In this document: piece by piece, positions 19,412-29,087 of the stretch
Numbering within the stretch: the first letter of the stretch is position 1
Layout of the letters: the number at the start of each line of letters is the position of its first letter
DNA from: Janthinobacterium sp. 61
GTDB lineage: Bacteria > Pseudomonadota > Gammaproteobacteria > Burkholderiales > Burkholderiaceae_D
Reading direction: 5' to 3'
Assembly (NCBI RefSeq): GCF_002846335.1
Contig: NZ_PJMQ01000001.1
Location: 1,488,001 to 1,552,000 of the forward strand
DNA: 64,000 bases
Position numbers and translations under genes: made by a program
Notes under the pieces: model-generated
Told to the model about the DNA's origin: nothing
Seen by the model: only the letters and a program-made list of their open reading frames with translations
Databases searched by the model: none

Positions 19412-20797
19412 ATGAAGCGATTATCGTTGCCAGTGCCCAATCGGGTAGCTGCTGTGTTCGGTGTGGTATTTCTTGCCGGATGCGCCAGCTTTTCACCGGA
19501 TGGTGGCTTAAATGATGTCTCTCAGCTAACGCAAGAGCGAATTGGACAAGTCAAGCCCTTCACGAAAGAGAGCCTGAAAGACGGCCAGCATTCCGCTACT
19601 CAGGTGCAGACCTTGCTGTCCGCACCCCTTACGCCAGAGTCTGCGGTCCAGATTGCGCTTCTCAATAATGCAGCGCTGAAGGTCTCCTTCGCCGAATTGG
19701 GGGTCTCGGAGGCTGAGTTTGTGCAAGCTGGACGGATGCGCAATCCTAGTTTTAGTTTCGGCCGCGTCAGCGGCGGTGGCGACGCGGAAATCGATCGCAG
19801 TGTGATGTTTGACATTGTAGGTTTGCTGACGCTGCCCACGCGTCGACGCATTGAGCAAGGACGCTTTGAACAAGCCAAGTTGCTAACAGCTGCTCAGGCT
19901 GTGCAGTTGGCGGCAGAGACACGTCGGGCATATTTTATGGCCGTTGCGGCGGCCCAATCGGCCGCTTTCGCGGGGCAAGTGCGCGGCGCCGCCGAGGCAT
20001 CATCGCAGCTCGCCGACAGCATGACCAAGGTCGGAAACTGGAGCACACTTGACCAGGCCCGTGAGCGTGCGTTTTACCAAGATGCGTTGACACAGTTGGC
20101 GAGGACAAAGCATGAAGCAACAGCGACGCGTGAGCAGCTCATTCGCCTCCTTGGCCTATGGGGTGAGCAACAAAACTTTGTATTGCCAGACAGATTGCCC
20201 CCCCTGCCGGAAAAGCCGCGGGAAACGAACAATGCGGAAGCACAGGCCATGTCACAACGCCTCGATATGCTGTCGGCCCGCCGCGAAACCGAAGCGATGG
20301 CCGCAGCACTCGGCTTAACAAAGGCAACTGGCTTCATCAACGTCTTTGACGCAGGCTACACCAACAAGAGTACGACAGGCTTGCCACGCGAGAACGGTTA
20401 CCAGATTTCCCTCGAACTACCGATCTTCGATTGGGGTGGCGCCAAGGTGGCGCGGGCGGAAGCGCTCTATATGCAGTCCGTCCATCGCACCACCGACACT
20501 GCCGTACGGGCACGCTCAGAGGTGCGGGAGGCCTACTCCGCATACCGCACTAGCTATGACATCGCCCGTCATTATCGCGACGATGTCGTGCCATTGCGGA
20601 AAAAAATATCCGACGAGGTTCTGCTTCGCTACAACGGGATGCTTGCCAGCGTTTTCGAATTACTGGCGGACTCGCGTGAGCAACTGGTGAGCGTGAACAC
20701 AGCCATCGAAACCCAGCGCGACTTTTGGATAGCAGAAACCAAACTTCAGTCCACCATCAACGGTGGAAGTACGAACGATACAAGGGCCATGCCATGA
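19412..20797 (+). CDS. TolC-family outer-membrane channel, lipoprotein
   Basis: The 461-residue protein has a lipoprotein signal with lipobox 'LAGC' and two TolC repeats: 'ALLNNAALKVSFAELGVSEAEF' and, in the second half, 'LELPIFDWGGAKVARAEA' followed by long helices. It would form a trimeric exit duct in the outer membrane. Unlike CusC at 34,492, it has no RND or membrane-fusion gene beside it; it is translationally coupled (ATGA overlap) to the multicopper oxidase. It may serve the Cus pump or take the place that CopB has in other cop operons. Confidence 0.88.
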   Translation: MKRLSLPVPNRVAAVFGVVFLAGCASFSPDGGLNDVSQLTQERIGQVKPFTKESLKDGQHSATQVQTLLSAPLTPESAVQIALLNNAALKVSFAELGVSEAEFVQAGRMRNPSFSFGRVSGGGDAEIDRSVMFDIVGLLTLPTRRRIEQGRFEQAKLLTAAQAVQLAAETRRAYFMAVAAAQSAAFAGQVRGAAEASSQLADSMTKVGNWSTLDQARERAFYQDALTQLARTKHEATATREQLIRLLGLWGEQQNFVLPDRLPPLPEKPRETNNAEAQAMSQRLDMLSARRETEAMAAALGLTKATGFINVFDAGYTNKSTTGLPRENGYQISLELPIFDWGGAKVARAEALYMQSVHRTTDTAVRARSEVREAYSAYRTSYDIARHYRDDVVPLRKKISDEVLLRYNGMLASVFELLADSREQLVSVNTAIETQRDFWIAETKLQSTINGGSTNDTRAMP

Positions 20798-22185
20798 TTT
20801 CACGTAGAGACTTTTTCAGAGGTGCAGGTGCTGTAGCGGTAAGCGCCGCTGCCGTGAGCAAGGCTGGTGCCGCGTCATTGCCTGAGGCAATGTTGATGGA
20901 CAATGCCAAGACGCACATCCCCTCGGCGCCACCCACTGGCCGGCCCTACAATCCGGTCGTGACCCTGAATGGCTGGTCATTGCCATGGCGGATGAAAAAC
21001 GGTGTAAAAGAATTCCATCTGGTGGCCGAACCCGTGGTGCGTGAACTTGCACCAGGGATGAAAGCCAACCTGTGGGGCTATAACGGCCAATCCCCAGGTC
21101 CGACAATTGAAGTGGTCGAGGGTGACCGGGTACGCATCTTCGTGACGAACAAGCTACCTGAGCACACCAGTGTTCATTGGCATGGCCAGCGCTTGCCGAA
21201 CGGCATGGATGGCGTCACGGGCCTTACGCAACCGGGTATCGCTCCTGGAAAGACTTTCGTCTACGAATTCGAGGCCAAACGGCCAGGTACGTTCATGTAT
21301 CATCCCCACGCCGACGAGATGGCCCAGATGGCGATGGGGATGATGGGTTTCTGGGTGACCCATCCAAAGGATCCATCGCTCCATGCTGTGGACCGTGATT
21401 TCGTTTTCCTGCTCAACGCGTATGACGTGGAGCCGGGAAGCTATACGCCGAAGATCAACACCATGCTGGACTTCAACCTGTGGACATTCAATAGCCGCGT
21501 CTTCCCCGGCATTGATTCATTGCCTGTGCGCCAAGGTGACAAGGTACGCATCCGTGTCGGTAACCTGACGATGACGAATCACCCTATTCATATACATGGC
21601 CATGAGTTTTTCGTCACCGGTACGGATGGCGGCTGGACACCACCGGCGTCTCGCTGGCCTGAAGTCACCACCGATGTCGCAGTTGGGCAAATGCGCGCCA
21701 TCGAGTTCGTCGCTACTGATCTGGGTGACTGGGCACTTCACTGCCATAAATCCCACCATACCATGAATGCAATGGGCCATTCGGTACCGACAATGATTGG
21801 CGTCAACCACCGTGGCGTTGCTGAAAAAATTAACAAAATCGTCCCTGAATATATGGTGATGGGCGACAAGGGCGGCTCCATGGGAGGCATGGAAATGCCG
21901 CTGCCAGATAATACTTTACCGATGATGACGGGTGAAGGACCGTTCGGTGGGGTTGAGATGGGGGGAATGTTTACCGTATTGAAGGTGCGCAAGGACCAGA
22001 AGCGCGGCGACTACTCCGATCCTGGCTGGTACAAGCATCCGGCCGGAACCGTGGCATACGAGTGGACGGGTACCCTTCCTGAGCCAGAACGTGCAACTAA
22101 CGCTGGGGGGCAGTCGATGCCAACGATGAACAAACCCAATATTGAAGTTACGGTTCGTAAACCGACCGGGCATAGCGGTCACTAG
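20794..22185 (+). CDS. periplasmic multicopper oxidase
   Basis: The 463-residue enzyme starts at the ATG overlapping the previous stop and has a Tat signal 'SRRDFFRGAG'. All four copper-ligand blocks are present: HWHG from His128, HPHAD from His170, HPIHIHGH from His263 and HCHKSHH from His316 with Cys317 as type 1 ligand and an axial Met downstream. It would oxidise Cu(I) to less toxic Cu(II) in the periplasm. A Met-rich tail ('GGSMGGMEMPLPDN', 'MMTGEGPFGGVEMGGM') resembles the extra copper sites of CueO and CopA. It is shorter than classical CopA (about 600). Confidence 0.93.
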   Translation: MISRRDFFRGAGAVAVSAAAVSKAGAASLPEAMLMDNAKTHIPSAPPTGRPYNPVVTLNGWSLPWRMKNGVKEFHLVAEPVVRELAPGMKANLWGYNGQSPGPTIEVVEGDRVRIFVTNKLPEHTSVHWHGQRLPNGMDGVTGLTQPGIAPGKTFVYEFEAKRPGTFMYHPHADEMAQMAMGMMGFWVTHPKDPSLHAVDRDFVFLLNAYDVEPGSYTPKINTMLDFNLWTFNSRVFPGIDSLPVRQGDKVRIRVGNLTMTNHPIHIHGHEFFVTGTDGGWTPPASRWPEVTTDVAVGQMRAIEFVATDLGDWALHCHKSHHTMNAMGHSVPTMIGVNHRGVAEKINKIVPEYMVMGDKGGSMGGMEMPLPDNTLPMMTGEGPFGGVEMGGMFTVLKVRKDQKRGDYSDPGWYKHPAGTVAYEWTGTLPEPERATNAGGQSMPTMNKPNIEVTVRKPTGHSGH

Positions 22186-22209
22186 TTTTTTTAACTGAAA
22201 GGAAACATC

Positions 22210-22539
22210 ATGAAAAACCTGCACAAAGTTGTATTGGCAACCTTGATTGGCCTGTCATCCGTGGCAACGACCTCCGTGGCGCTCGCCCAGCAGCAGAGCG
22301 CCTCCGCGACGCAAGACGCGATGAGCGAAGGGGAAATCAAGAAAGTGGATAAGGACGCCGGCAAGCTTACCATCAAACATGGCGAGCTGAAGAACTTGGG
22401 CATGCCAGGGATGACCATGATGTTCAAGGTCAAAGAGCCGTCGATGCTCGACAAGGTCAAACAAGGCGACAAGGTACGTTTCGTGGTGGAAAAAGTTAAC
22501 GGTGCACTCACGGTCACTTCCATCGAAGCAGTAAAGTAA
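22210..22539 (+). CDS. CusF-like periplasmic copper chaperone
   Basis: The 109-residue protein has a signal peptide ending at 'VALAQ' and a small beta barrel of the CusF family: 'GEIKKVDKDAGKLTIKHGEL', 'LGMPGMTMMFKV' and 'GDKVRFVVEKVNGALTVTSI'. In E. coli CusF copper is held by His36, Trp44, Met47 and Met49; here the Trp position is Met ('GMPGMTM'), giving a His/Met site without the Trp cap. It would ferry Cu(I) to the efflux pump. ATG 22210 follows AAAGGA. It lies between the oxidase and copC. Confidence 0.88.
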   Translation: MKNLHKVVLATLIGLSSVATTSVALAQQQSASATQDAMSEGEIKKVDKDAGKLTIKHGELKNLGMPGMTMMFKVKEPSMLDKVKQGDKVRFVVEKVNGALTVTSIEAVK

Positions 22540-22560
22540 ATTTAACAAAGAGAGTTGAAC

Positions 22561-22929
22561 ATGAAGACACTGCGGAAAATGATTCTTGCCACATCCATTG
22601 TGGCGGCAACGCTGGCTACCCCATTTGCCTTGGCACATGCGAGCTTGAAGAGCTCCAATCCCGAGGCAGGTGCCTCCCTGGCAGTTGCACCAAAGGAGAT
22701 TGCGCTGACCTTCAACGAGAAGGTGGAAGAAGCCTTTAGCTCAATCACTCTGAGCGATGGCGAAGGCAAAGCCGTTGCTGCAGACAAGGCAAAGGTTGAT
22801 GCAGTAAATCCGGCCATCTTACGCTTGGAAGTACCGACATTGAATGCTGGCGCCTATACCGTGAGCTGGGCAGTTGCAGGGCACGATGGACACCGTCGCA
22901 AAGGCGACTTTAAGTTCACGGTGAAATAA
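22561..22929 (+). CDS. copC: periplasmic copper-binding protein CopC
   Basis: The 122-residue precursor has a signal peptide cleaved before 'HASLKSSNPE', leaving an N-terminal His that is a Cu(II) ligand in CopC. The rest is the CopC beta barrel with 'LTFNEKVEEAF' and the ligand loop 'GHDGHRRKGDF' near the end (Asp and His). There is no Met-rich Cu(I) loop, so it looks like the Cu(II)-only type. It ends one base before copD starts. Confidence 0.93.
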   Translation: MKTLRKMILATSIVAATLATPFALAHASLKSSNPEAGASLAVAPKEIALTFNEKVEEAFSSITLSDGEGKAVAADKAKVDAVNPAILRLEVPTLNAGAYTVSWAVAGHDGHRRKGDFKFTVK

Positions 22930-23829
22930 ATGGATGCAGTCTCGCTGTTGCAAGTCAGTTCAGCTTTGCTGCTGAACTTCGGCTTTGCCTGGCTCGTCGG
23001 ATCATGGTTTGCACGTTACTGGATGCGTTCTAGCGGTGTCGATCATGATCATTTCGAACCAGCGCTGCGCAAACTTGACTTGATGGCAGCGGCAATCAGC
23101 ATGGTTGGTAGTGCATCGGCACTATTGAGCGCGACGGCGGTCATGGGAGGTGTAGGGCTACGCGAAGCGTGCCCGATGTTTTGGATGATGGTGTCTACAA
23201 CCGACTACGGACATGCAGGCTGCGCCATTGTTGTGGCGATGCTTGTTCTCTTTTTTGTTCGATTAACAGGCGGAGTCGGCCGCAGCAGCGATATTGCTGT
23301 CGTTCTGCTTTTGGCTACTTTTTCTGCAACACGGGCGTCCATGGGGCATGCGGGCGAGGAAGGCTTCTGGACTATTCCGCTAGCGGTTGAAGCGATTCAT
23401 TTTTTTGCCATCGGCCTATGGACTGGTGCGGTGATGGTGTCCGGCTGGTTTGTTCTACATGAGACGCGGATAAGGACATTTGATACGGGGTCCATCGATC
23501 AATACCTCGAACTGATGTCCCAGGCCGCAATGCTTGCAGTAGTTGCCATTGTTGCTACTGGTATCTACAGCGCCTGGCACCGTGTGGGGAGTTCAGAGCA
23601 TCTTGTTCATACCACCTATGGCATCACTTTGCTGGTCAAAGTTGCAATGGTCTTCCTGGCCATCGTCTTGGGCGGCTACAACAAATTTCTTGGATTGCCT
23701 GCCGCCTCCCGCTCCTCCCGCGGCGTCACTCTGGTGAGAGTTGTTTTACAAGTAGAGACCTTGCTACTGCTCGGTGCACTGTTTGCGGCGGCAATTCTTA
23801 CCACTCAACAACCACCTACCGCGATGTAA
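22930..23829 (+). CDS. copD: inner-membrane copper protein CopD
   Basis: The 299-residue protein has about eight membrane helices and the CopD pattern: 'ATRASMGHAGEEG', 'EAIHFFAIGLWTGAVMVSGW', 'GIYSAWHRVGS' and 'TTYGITLLVKVAMVFLAI'. CopD works with CopC, probably bringing copper from the periplasm into the cytoplasm or to membrane enzymes. The ATG immediately follows the copC stop, so the two are coupled. Uptake genes within a resistance cluster are common in cop operons. Confidence 0.92.
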   Translation: MDAVSLLQVSSALLLNFGFAWLVGSWFARYWMRSSGVDHDHFEPALRKLDLMAAAISMVGSASALLSATAVMGGVGLREACPMFWMMVSTTDYGHAGCAIVVAMLVLFFVRLTGGVGRSSDIAVVLLLATFSATRASMGHAGEEGFWTIPLAVEAIHFFAIGLWTGAVMVSGWFVLHETRIRTFDTGSIDQYLELMSQAAMLAVVAIVATGIYSAWHRVGSSEHLVHTTYGITLLVKVAMVFLAIVLGGYNKFLGLPAASRSSRGVTLVRVVLQVETLLLLGALFAAAILTTQQPPTAM

Positions 23830-23861
23830 TGTCGCGACGGTTTTCTACAAGGGAGTACGAT

Positions 23862-24374
23862 ATGAAAAAGATGACCTCAAATGCAATTGCAATAATGTTA
23901 CTGGCCAGCTTGAGCACTTTCAGCAATGCTGCGGTACCGGATAGCAGCCCGGCAGCACATGGTGGTCATCAGCATGGCGCAAATGAGCAGAGCGTATCTC
24001 TTGTCGGCAAGGCGGGCGACCCGAAAAAAGCGACGCGTACCGTCACTGTCGATATGAACGACACCATGCGCTTTAACCCAGCGTCTATTGCCGTGAAACG
24101 GGGCGAGACCATTCGCTTTGTCGTCAACAATTCCGGCAAGATCAAGCATGAGATGGTCATTGGTTCTGAGAGCGAGTTGAAAGAACATGCCCAACAAATG
24201 GCAAAGTTTCCGGAGATGGAGCATGCGGAACCCAATCAGGTGACCTTGACGCCTGGAAAATCGGGAACCATTGTCTGGCAGTTCGACAAAGCCGGCAAAG
24301 TGGAATTTGCGTGCTTACAACCCGGCCACTTTGAGGCGGGCATGAAGGGGCAGGTAGTGGTTTCTGCCAAATAG
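23862..24374 (+). CDS. exported cupredoxin (CopI-like)
   Basis: The 170-residue protein starts at ATG 23862 behind GGGAG, with a signal peptide ending near 'FSNAAV'. It carries a short His-rich segment ('HGGHQHGANEQ') and a cupredoxin domain with type 1 copper ligands: His in 'KIKHEMVIG' and 'ACLQPGHFEAGMKG' giving Cys, His and Met. It resembles small cupredoxins of copper islands that bind copper or pass electrons in the periplasm. It is the last gene before a strong hairpin. Confidence 0.85.
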   Translation: MKKMTSNAIAIMLLASLSTFSNAAVPDSSPAAHGGHQHGANEQSVSLVGKAGDPKKATRTVTVDMNDTMRFNPASIAVKRGETIRFVVNNSGKIKHEMVIGSESELKEHAQQMAKFPEMEHAEPNQVTLTPGKSGTIVWQFDKAGKVEFACLQPGHFEAGMKGQVVVSAK

Positions 24375-24385
24375 ATGACTTCATT

Positions 24386-24410
24386 CGGCGGGAATGTTCA
24401 ATTCCCGCCG
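24386..24410 (+). terminator. hairpin after the cupredoxin gene
   Basis: CGGCGGGAAT (24386-24395) and ATTCCCGCCG (24401-24410) pair perfectly around a five-base loop. It begins 12 bases after the cupredoxin stop. The downstream bases TTGCCGC are not a T run, so it may attenuate or stabilise the mRNA end rather than fully terminate. Confidence 0.55.
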
Positions 24411-24473
24411 TTGCCGCAATAGCTGGTTCCACCACAGCCAACGAAACAGGCGAATCTGGCCAAGGAGTGATTC

Positions 24474-26855
24474 ATGAGTAGAACTGACGCCGAGCATCAT
24501 GCACACGAGCATCATCACGACAGCCACAGTAAAACTGAACCCGACGATGCGCGGCTGGCAGTAGACGAAAAACCATTCATTGACCCGGTATGCGGTATGC
24601 ACGTTGGCGCAAATCCCGAAAAAGAAATCACCTACAAAAGTATGGTCTACCACTTCTGTAGCGGAAAGTGCATGACAAAGTTCAACGCAGCGCCAGATTC
24701 CTTTATCGATAAAGCGAATGCGGCACCCAACCCTACGCATGCCCCCCAGGAGGGAGCAGTCTACACCTGCCCGATGCACCCCGAGATTCGCCAGCCAGCA
24801 CCGGGAACTTGCCCTATTTGCGGCATGTCGCTCGAACCTGAAATGCCGACGCTAGATGAGGCGGAAAACCCGGAGCTAGTCGATTTTCGCCATCGTTTCT
24901 GGTGGACGCTGCCTCTTACCTTAGTGGTGTTCTTACTGGCGATGTTTGGGCATGTGTTCCTTTCTATGGGGCTGCCAGGCCAAAACTGGATTGAATTCGC
25001 ATTAAGTACACCTGTCGTACTGTGGGCCGGCTGGCCATTTTTCAGACGCTGGGCGCAATCGCTGGCACGCATGAGCCCGAATATGTGGACTTTGATTGGC
25101 TTTGGCGTAATGGCTGCTTATGGCTATAGTGTCGTCGCCACAATCGCACCGGGCCTCTTCCCGCTTACCTTTGCTGCACATGGCCGCATAGGCGTATATT
25201 TTGAAGCAGCGGCAGTCATTGTTTCGCTCACGCTTCTTGGACAGATACTTGAGCTGCGCGCACGCTCCCAAACTTCCGCCGCAATCAAATCCTTACTTGG
25301 CCTCGCTCCAAAGACGGCTCGACGCATTCAGGACGATGGCTCCGAGGATGACATCCCGCTCACGCACGTCCACGTCGGCGACAAACTCCGTGTCCGACCC
25401 GGTGAGAAGGTACCAGTTGATGGCGTAGTGCTCGATGGCGAGAGCTCGCTCGATGAGTCAATGCTGACTGGCGAGCCCTTACCTGTGACAAAGCGTGCAG
25501 GAGACACGTTGATTGGCGCAACGATCAATACCAGCGGGAGCCTGATTATGCGTGCCGAAAAAATCGGCAGCGACACGATGTTGTCTCAAATCGTACAAAT
25601 GGTCGCGCAGGCGCAGCGCTCCCGCGCGCCTATGCAACGACTCGCCGATAGTGTTGCAGGCTATTTCGTGGTCGTTGTCGTGGCAATAGCGCTACTGACG
25701 TTCGTGTTATGGGGAATGTATGGCCCTGAACCGAGCTGGGTCTTTGGTTTTGTTAACGCCGTTGCAGTACTGATCATTGCTTGCCCATGTGCATTGGGGT
25801 TAGCCACGCCGATGTCCATTATGGCCGCCACAGGCCGCGCGGCCACCCAAGGTGTGCTCTTTCGGGATGCCGCAGCGATAGAAGACCTCAAGAAGGTCGA
25901 CACACTGATTGTCGACAAGACGGGGACCCTCACTGAAGGTAAGCCTTCCTTTAACAGCGTGGTCGCAGCGCCCGGTTTCAAGGACGAAGACGTCCTGCAA
26001 ATGGCGGCGAGCATAGACCAGGGCAGCGAACATCCGTTAGCGCACGCGATCGTCTACGAAGCGAACAGGCGAGCACTGGTGCTAACCAAACCTGACAGTT
26101 TTGAGTCTGCCAGCGGTATTGGCGTGCGCGGCACGCTTGGCGGGGTGCACATCGCACTGGGCAACACCGCGCTGATGGATGCTGACAAAGTCGATTGGAG
26201 GCCGCTTGCTGAGGTCGCTGAACGCCTGCGGACAGAAGGTGCTAGCGTCATGTATCTATCCTCTGACGGCGTTTTGGCTGGACTGATTGCGGTGTCGGAT
26301 CCCATCAAGGCAACGACGCATGAGGCCATAGAAGGCTTGCGCGCTGAAGGGCTGACCGTAATCATGGCCACTGGCGATGGCGTCACCACTGCGAAGTCCG
26401 TAGCCGAAAGGCTGGGCATCACGGAGTTCTACGGCGAGGTGAAACCACAGGACAAGTTGGCCTTGGTAGAAAAACTGCAAAAGCAAGGCAAGGTGGTCGC
26501 AATGGCCGGCGATGGAATCAATGATGCCCCCGCACTGGCGAAGGCCAATGTTGGTATTGCCATGGGTACAGGAACAGACGTGGCTATCAATAGCGCTCAC
26601 GTCGCTTTAGTAAAAGGAGATCTGCGTGGGATTGCCCTTGCCCGTCGAATCTCGGTCGATACTGTTCGAAATATGTGGCAGAACCTGGGCTTCGCGTTTG
26701 TCTACAATGCCTTGGGCATTCCCCTGGCTGCCGGTGTGCTGTATCCATTTACTGGCCAACTGCTATCGCCGATGATCGCCGCGTTAGCGATGAGCCTGAG
26801 TTCCGTGTCTGTCATTACCAATGCACTCCGGTTGCGCGGTACCGGTCGGCCTTAA
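24474..26855 (+). CDS. copF: copper-exporting P1B-1 ATPase with YHS domain (CopF-like)
   Basis: The 793-residue ATPase starts with a His-rich leader, a YHS domain ('[20 protein letters not shown]', about 35-77) and a heavy-metal-binding segment '[22 protein letters not shown]' split by its own Cys pairs, instead of CxxC domains. Membrane motif CPC is at 437-439 and the phosphorylated Asp481 in DKTGT; '[16 protein letters not shown]' marks the hinge. CPC with these ligands indicates Cu(I)/Ag(I) export from the cytoplasm. ATG 24474 follows AAGGAG. Confidence 0.94.
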   Translation: MSRTDAEHHAHEHHHDSHSKTEPDDARLAVDEKPFIDPVCGMHVGANPEKEITYKSMVYHFCSGKCMTKFNAAPDSFIDKANAAPNPTHAPQEGAVYTCPMHPEIRQPAPGTCPICGMSLEPEMPTLDEAENPELVDFRHRFWWTLPLTLVVFLLAMFGHVFLSMGLPGQNWIEFALSTPVVLWAGWPFFRRWAQSLARMSPNMWTLIGFGVMAAYGYSVVATIAPGLFPLTFAAHGRIGVYFEAAAVIVSLTLLGQILELRARSQTSAAIKSLLGLAPKTARRIQDDGSEDDIPLTHVHVGDKLRVRPGEKVPVDGVVLDGESSLDESMLTGEPLPVTKRAGDTLIGATINTSGSLIMRAEKIGSDTMLSQIVQMVAQAQRSRAPMQRLADSVAGYFVVVVVAIALLTFVLWGMYGPEPSWVFGFVNAVAVLIIACPCALGLATPMSIMAATGRAATQGVLFRDAAAIEDLKKVDTLIVDKTGTLTEGKPSFNSVVAAPGFKDEDVLQMAASIDQGSEHPLAHAIVYEANRRALVLTKPDSFESASGIGVRGTLGGVHIALGNTALMDADKVDWRPLAEVAERLRTEGASVMYLSSDGVLAGLIAVSDPIKATTHEAIEGLRAEGLTVIMATGDGVTTAKSVAERLGITEFYGEVKPQDKLALVEKLQKQGKVVAMAGDGINDAPALAKANVGIAMGTGTDVAINSAHVALVKGDLRGIALARRISVDTVRNMWQNLGFAFVYNALGIPLAAGVLYPFTGQLLSPMIAALAMSLSSVSVITNALRLRGTGRP

Positions 26856-26897
26856 CCGCTGACTGTGGCACCGAGCGACATTCTTGTGGAAGCAAAC

Positions 26898-28289
26898 ATG
26901 AATATACCTGCGATAGTGAAAGCTGCATCGAATAATGGCTGCTTGCTTAGCAACGAAGAATTGAATTTTCTTCCGGCTGCACGCCTCAATAGAGACTGTT
27001 TCTGCACCAGTTTGGATAGCTCCGCATTGAAAATAGCGCTTTCTAGCGAACCGGGCATGGACGGATTGCACGAGTTGATCGAGGAGCGGTGTCCCTATCT
27101 ATTTTCTGCGCGGCCTATTTTTGTCTCGTATCGCCAAAGCAAACGTATTGCGGACGTTATTGCAGCGATTGAATCCGTAATATCGCTGCCATCGTATCGT
27201 GCGCGCGTTCTGACTGATGCTCCTGACATTGCCAAGCATAATCCTGATGATGCAAAAGGAGTATTTTTTGGCTATGACTTCCACATCCACGACGATACCT
27301 TGGCGCTCATCGAAATCAACACAAATGCCGGTGGAGCGATGCTCAACGCCGCGATGGCAAAAGCCCATAGATCGTGCTGTCTCAGCGATAGTGAATTGAC
27401 ACGAGCCATTGATAGCGGTGCGACCCTTGAAGATACCATCTTCAACATGTTTGAGTCGGAATGGGCGCTCTCTCAACGTTCACAGCCACTTCGGACAGTC
27501 GCGATAGTTGACGATCATCCAGAGCAGCAGTATCTCTATCCCGAGTTTGTTCTTTTTCGACGCTTGTTCGAACGCCACGGCATAGAGGCCGTTATTGCCT
27601 CACCATCGGACCTTACCTATCGTGATGGCGTTTTACGTCATGGGGATCTTGCTATCGACTTGGTCTATAACCGGCTGACCGATTTCATGCTTGAGTCGCC
27701 CCAGTGTCTCCCATTGCGTTCGGCGTATCTAGAAAGCGCAATCGTGCTAACGCCGCACCCCCAAGCGCATACCCTCTATGCAAATAAGGCAAATCTGGTT
27801 CTGCTATCGGATAAGAAAGAGCTCGTAGCGCTTGGCGTAGCCCCCGCCGTGCAAGATATTCTGCTCAAGAGCATACCGCGAACGCAGATTGTGACGGCCT
27901 CCGATGCGGACCGCTTGTGGACGGAGCGCCGAAAGTTGTTTTTTAAACCTGTTGCAGGTTACGGGGGGCGAGCCACGTACCGTGGTGAAAAGATCACCAA
28001 ACGGGTATGGCAGGACATTCTGGCTGGTGACTACGTCGCTCAGGCCCTCGTCATACCCGGTGAGCGCTCGATCGGTTCCACCGATAATCCTAGCTCGCTG
28101 AAATTCGACCTTCGAGTCTATGTTTATGACGGAAAGGTGCAGTGGACCGCGGCCAGGATGTATCAGGGGCAAACCACCAACTTTCGCACCCCTGGAGGTG
28201 GTTTTGCACCTGTTTATAGTTTGGACGACGAGCGCACTGCGAATGAAATCAGCTCTATCGCGACTAGAGCTAGTTCCCATCACGATTGA
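26898..28289 (+). CDS. circularly permuted ATP-grasp enzyme, unknown substrate
   Basis: The 463-residue protein has ATP-grasp motifs in permuted order. The usual C-terminal metal-binding part comes first, as 'GYDFHIHDDTLALIEINTNA' (125-144, with Glu139, Asn141). The nucleotide loop 'FFKPVAGYGGRATY' with Lys350, the hinge 'VAQALVIPGE', 'FDLRVYVYDG' (Asp404) and 'TTNFRTPGGG' (Asn428) follow at the C-terminus. Permuted ATP-grasp enzymes join carboxylates to amines, often on peptides. ATG 26898 behind GGAAG is preferred to a GTG at 26865. It lies 42 bases after copF and 97 before the FlgB-like gene, on the same strand. Role in metal handling is inference from position only. Confidence 0.7.
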   Translation: MNIPAIVKAASNNGCLLSNEELNFLPAARLNRDCFCTSLDSSALKIALSSEPGMDGLHELIEERCPYLFSARPIFVSYRQSKRIADVIAAIESVISLPSYRARVLTDAPDIAKHNPDDAKGVFFGYDFHIHDDTLALIEINTNAGGAMLNAAMAKAHRSCCLSDSELTRAIDSGATLEDTIFNMFESEWALSQRSQPLRTVAIVDDHPEQQYLYPEFVLFRRLFERHGIEAVIASPSDLTYRDGVLRHGDLAIDLVYNRLTDFMLESPQCLPLRSAYLESAIVLTPHPQAHTLYANKANLVLLSDKKELVALGVAPAVQDILLKSIPRTQIVTASDADRLWTERRKLFFKPVAGYGGRATYRGEKITKRVWQDILAGDYVAQALVIPGERSIGSTDNPSSLKFDLRVYVYDGKVQWTAARMYQGQTTNFRTPGGGFAPVYSLDDERTANEISSIATRASSHHD

Positions 28290-28386
28290 GACGTGTTTGA
28301 TCCTTAAAGCGAACAGGTTAGTTAGTTACTCTATCCGACCAGCTCTCTGAAACGTCAGAAATCGAATGTCAATGAGGGAGGAATCC

Positions 28387-28926
28387 ATGAATAAAATTGA
28401 ATCGATCCAGGCATCTATCGGGCTCACAGTTAAGGGTAGCACCAGCGCGGAAGGCAAGACGGCAGGGCAAATGTTTTCTGCCACATTAGCTAATGCACTA
28501 GGATCGACGCCAATAGTGGCAATGGCCTTGCCTCCAGTGGCAACTATTCAACACACACAGTTTGACCTTCCATTGAATTTGACCGCTGCTAAGATTTGGC
28601 AGCAGGTGAGTATCAATGAACGTGCGCTCGGACTGCGGGCGTACCGTCAAGAACTTCTCGCATCCAATATCGCGAATGCCGATACGCCTGGATATGTGGC
28701 GGTAGATATTGACATTGAGAAGGCCTTAAAAACAGGAAAGTCAAAAGATGACGTTTCCCTGCAATTTCGTATTCCAGCCCAAGGTAGCATTGATGGAAAC
28801 ACCGTTGATATGGATGTTGAACGGGCCCAATTTGCTCACAATTCCCTCATGTATGAATACAGCGTTGATCGTGTCAAGGGACGCTTCAAGGAACTAGATG
28901 ACCTTTTGAAAAATACACCATATTAG
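28387..28926 (+). CDS. orphan FlgB-like flagellar rod protein with N-terminal extension
   Basis: Residues 75-179 of this 179-residue protein match FlgB: 'LRAYRQELLASNIANADTPG' (84-102, the rod/hook family signature) and 'DGNTVDMDVERAQFAHNSLM' (136-155). Residues 1-75 are extra and unrelated to the roughly 135-residue FlgB. ATG 28387 follows GGGAGGAA. No other flagellar gene is in the window. Its neighbour upstream is the permuted ATP-grasp enzyme. It might be a decayed capture, an assembly factor, or a substrate of the ATP-grasp enzyme; none of these can be shown here. Confidence 0.75.
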   Translation: MNKIESIQASIGLTVKGSTSAEGKTAGQMFSATLANALGSTPIVAMALPPVATIQHTQFDLPLNLTAAKIWQQVSINERALGLRAYRQELLASNIANADTPGYVAVDIDIEKALKTGKSKDDVSLQFRIPAQGSIDGNTVDMDVERAQFAHNSLMYEYSVDRVKGRFKELDDLLKNTPY

Positions 28927-29023
28927 TAATCTCTTCTTGGAAATACTGACAGTAGCGACTTAATGCAACTACCGCAGGCAACGGAAAGATTAAGTCATGG
29001 CGTGATCGGGTAAGCACCTGAAT

Positions 29024-29071
29024 GGATACGATCGCTGCTGGCCGCATATGCCACCAGCAGCGATCGCATCC
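29024..29071. terminator. large hairpin between convergent genes
   Basis: CGATCGCTGCTGG (29029-29041) pairs perfectly with CCAGCAGCGATCG (29054-29066), extended on both sides by GGAT/ATCC after one mismatch. The 12-base loop contains the palindrome GCATATGC. It lies between the FlgB-like gene (plus) and the Met-rich gene (minus), a natural place for a bidirectional terminator, though T runs are lacking. Confidence 0.55.
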
Positions 29072-29087
29072 AGCACTCAAAACCGCG

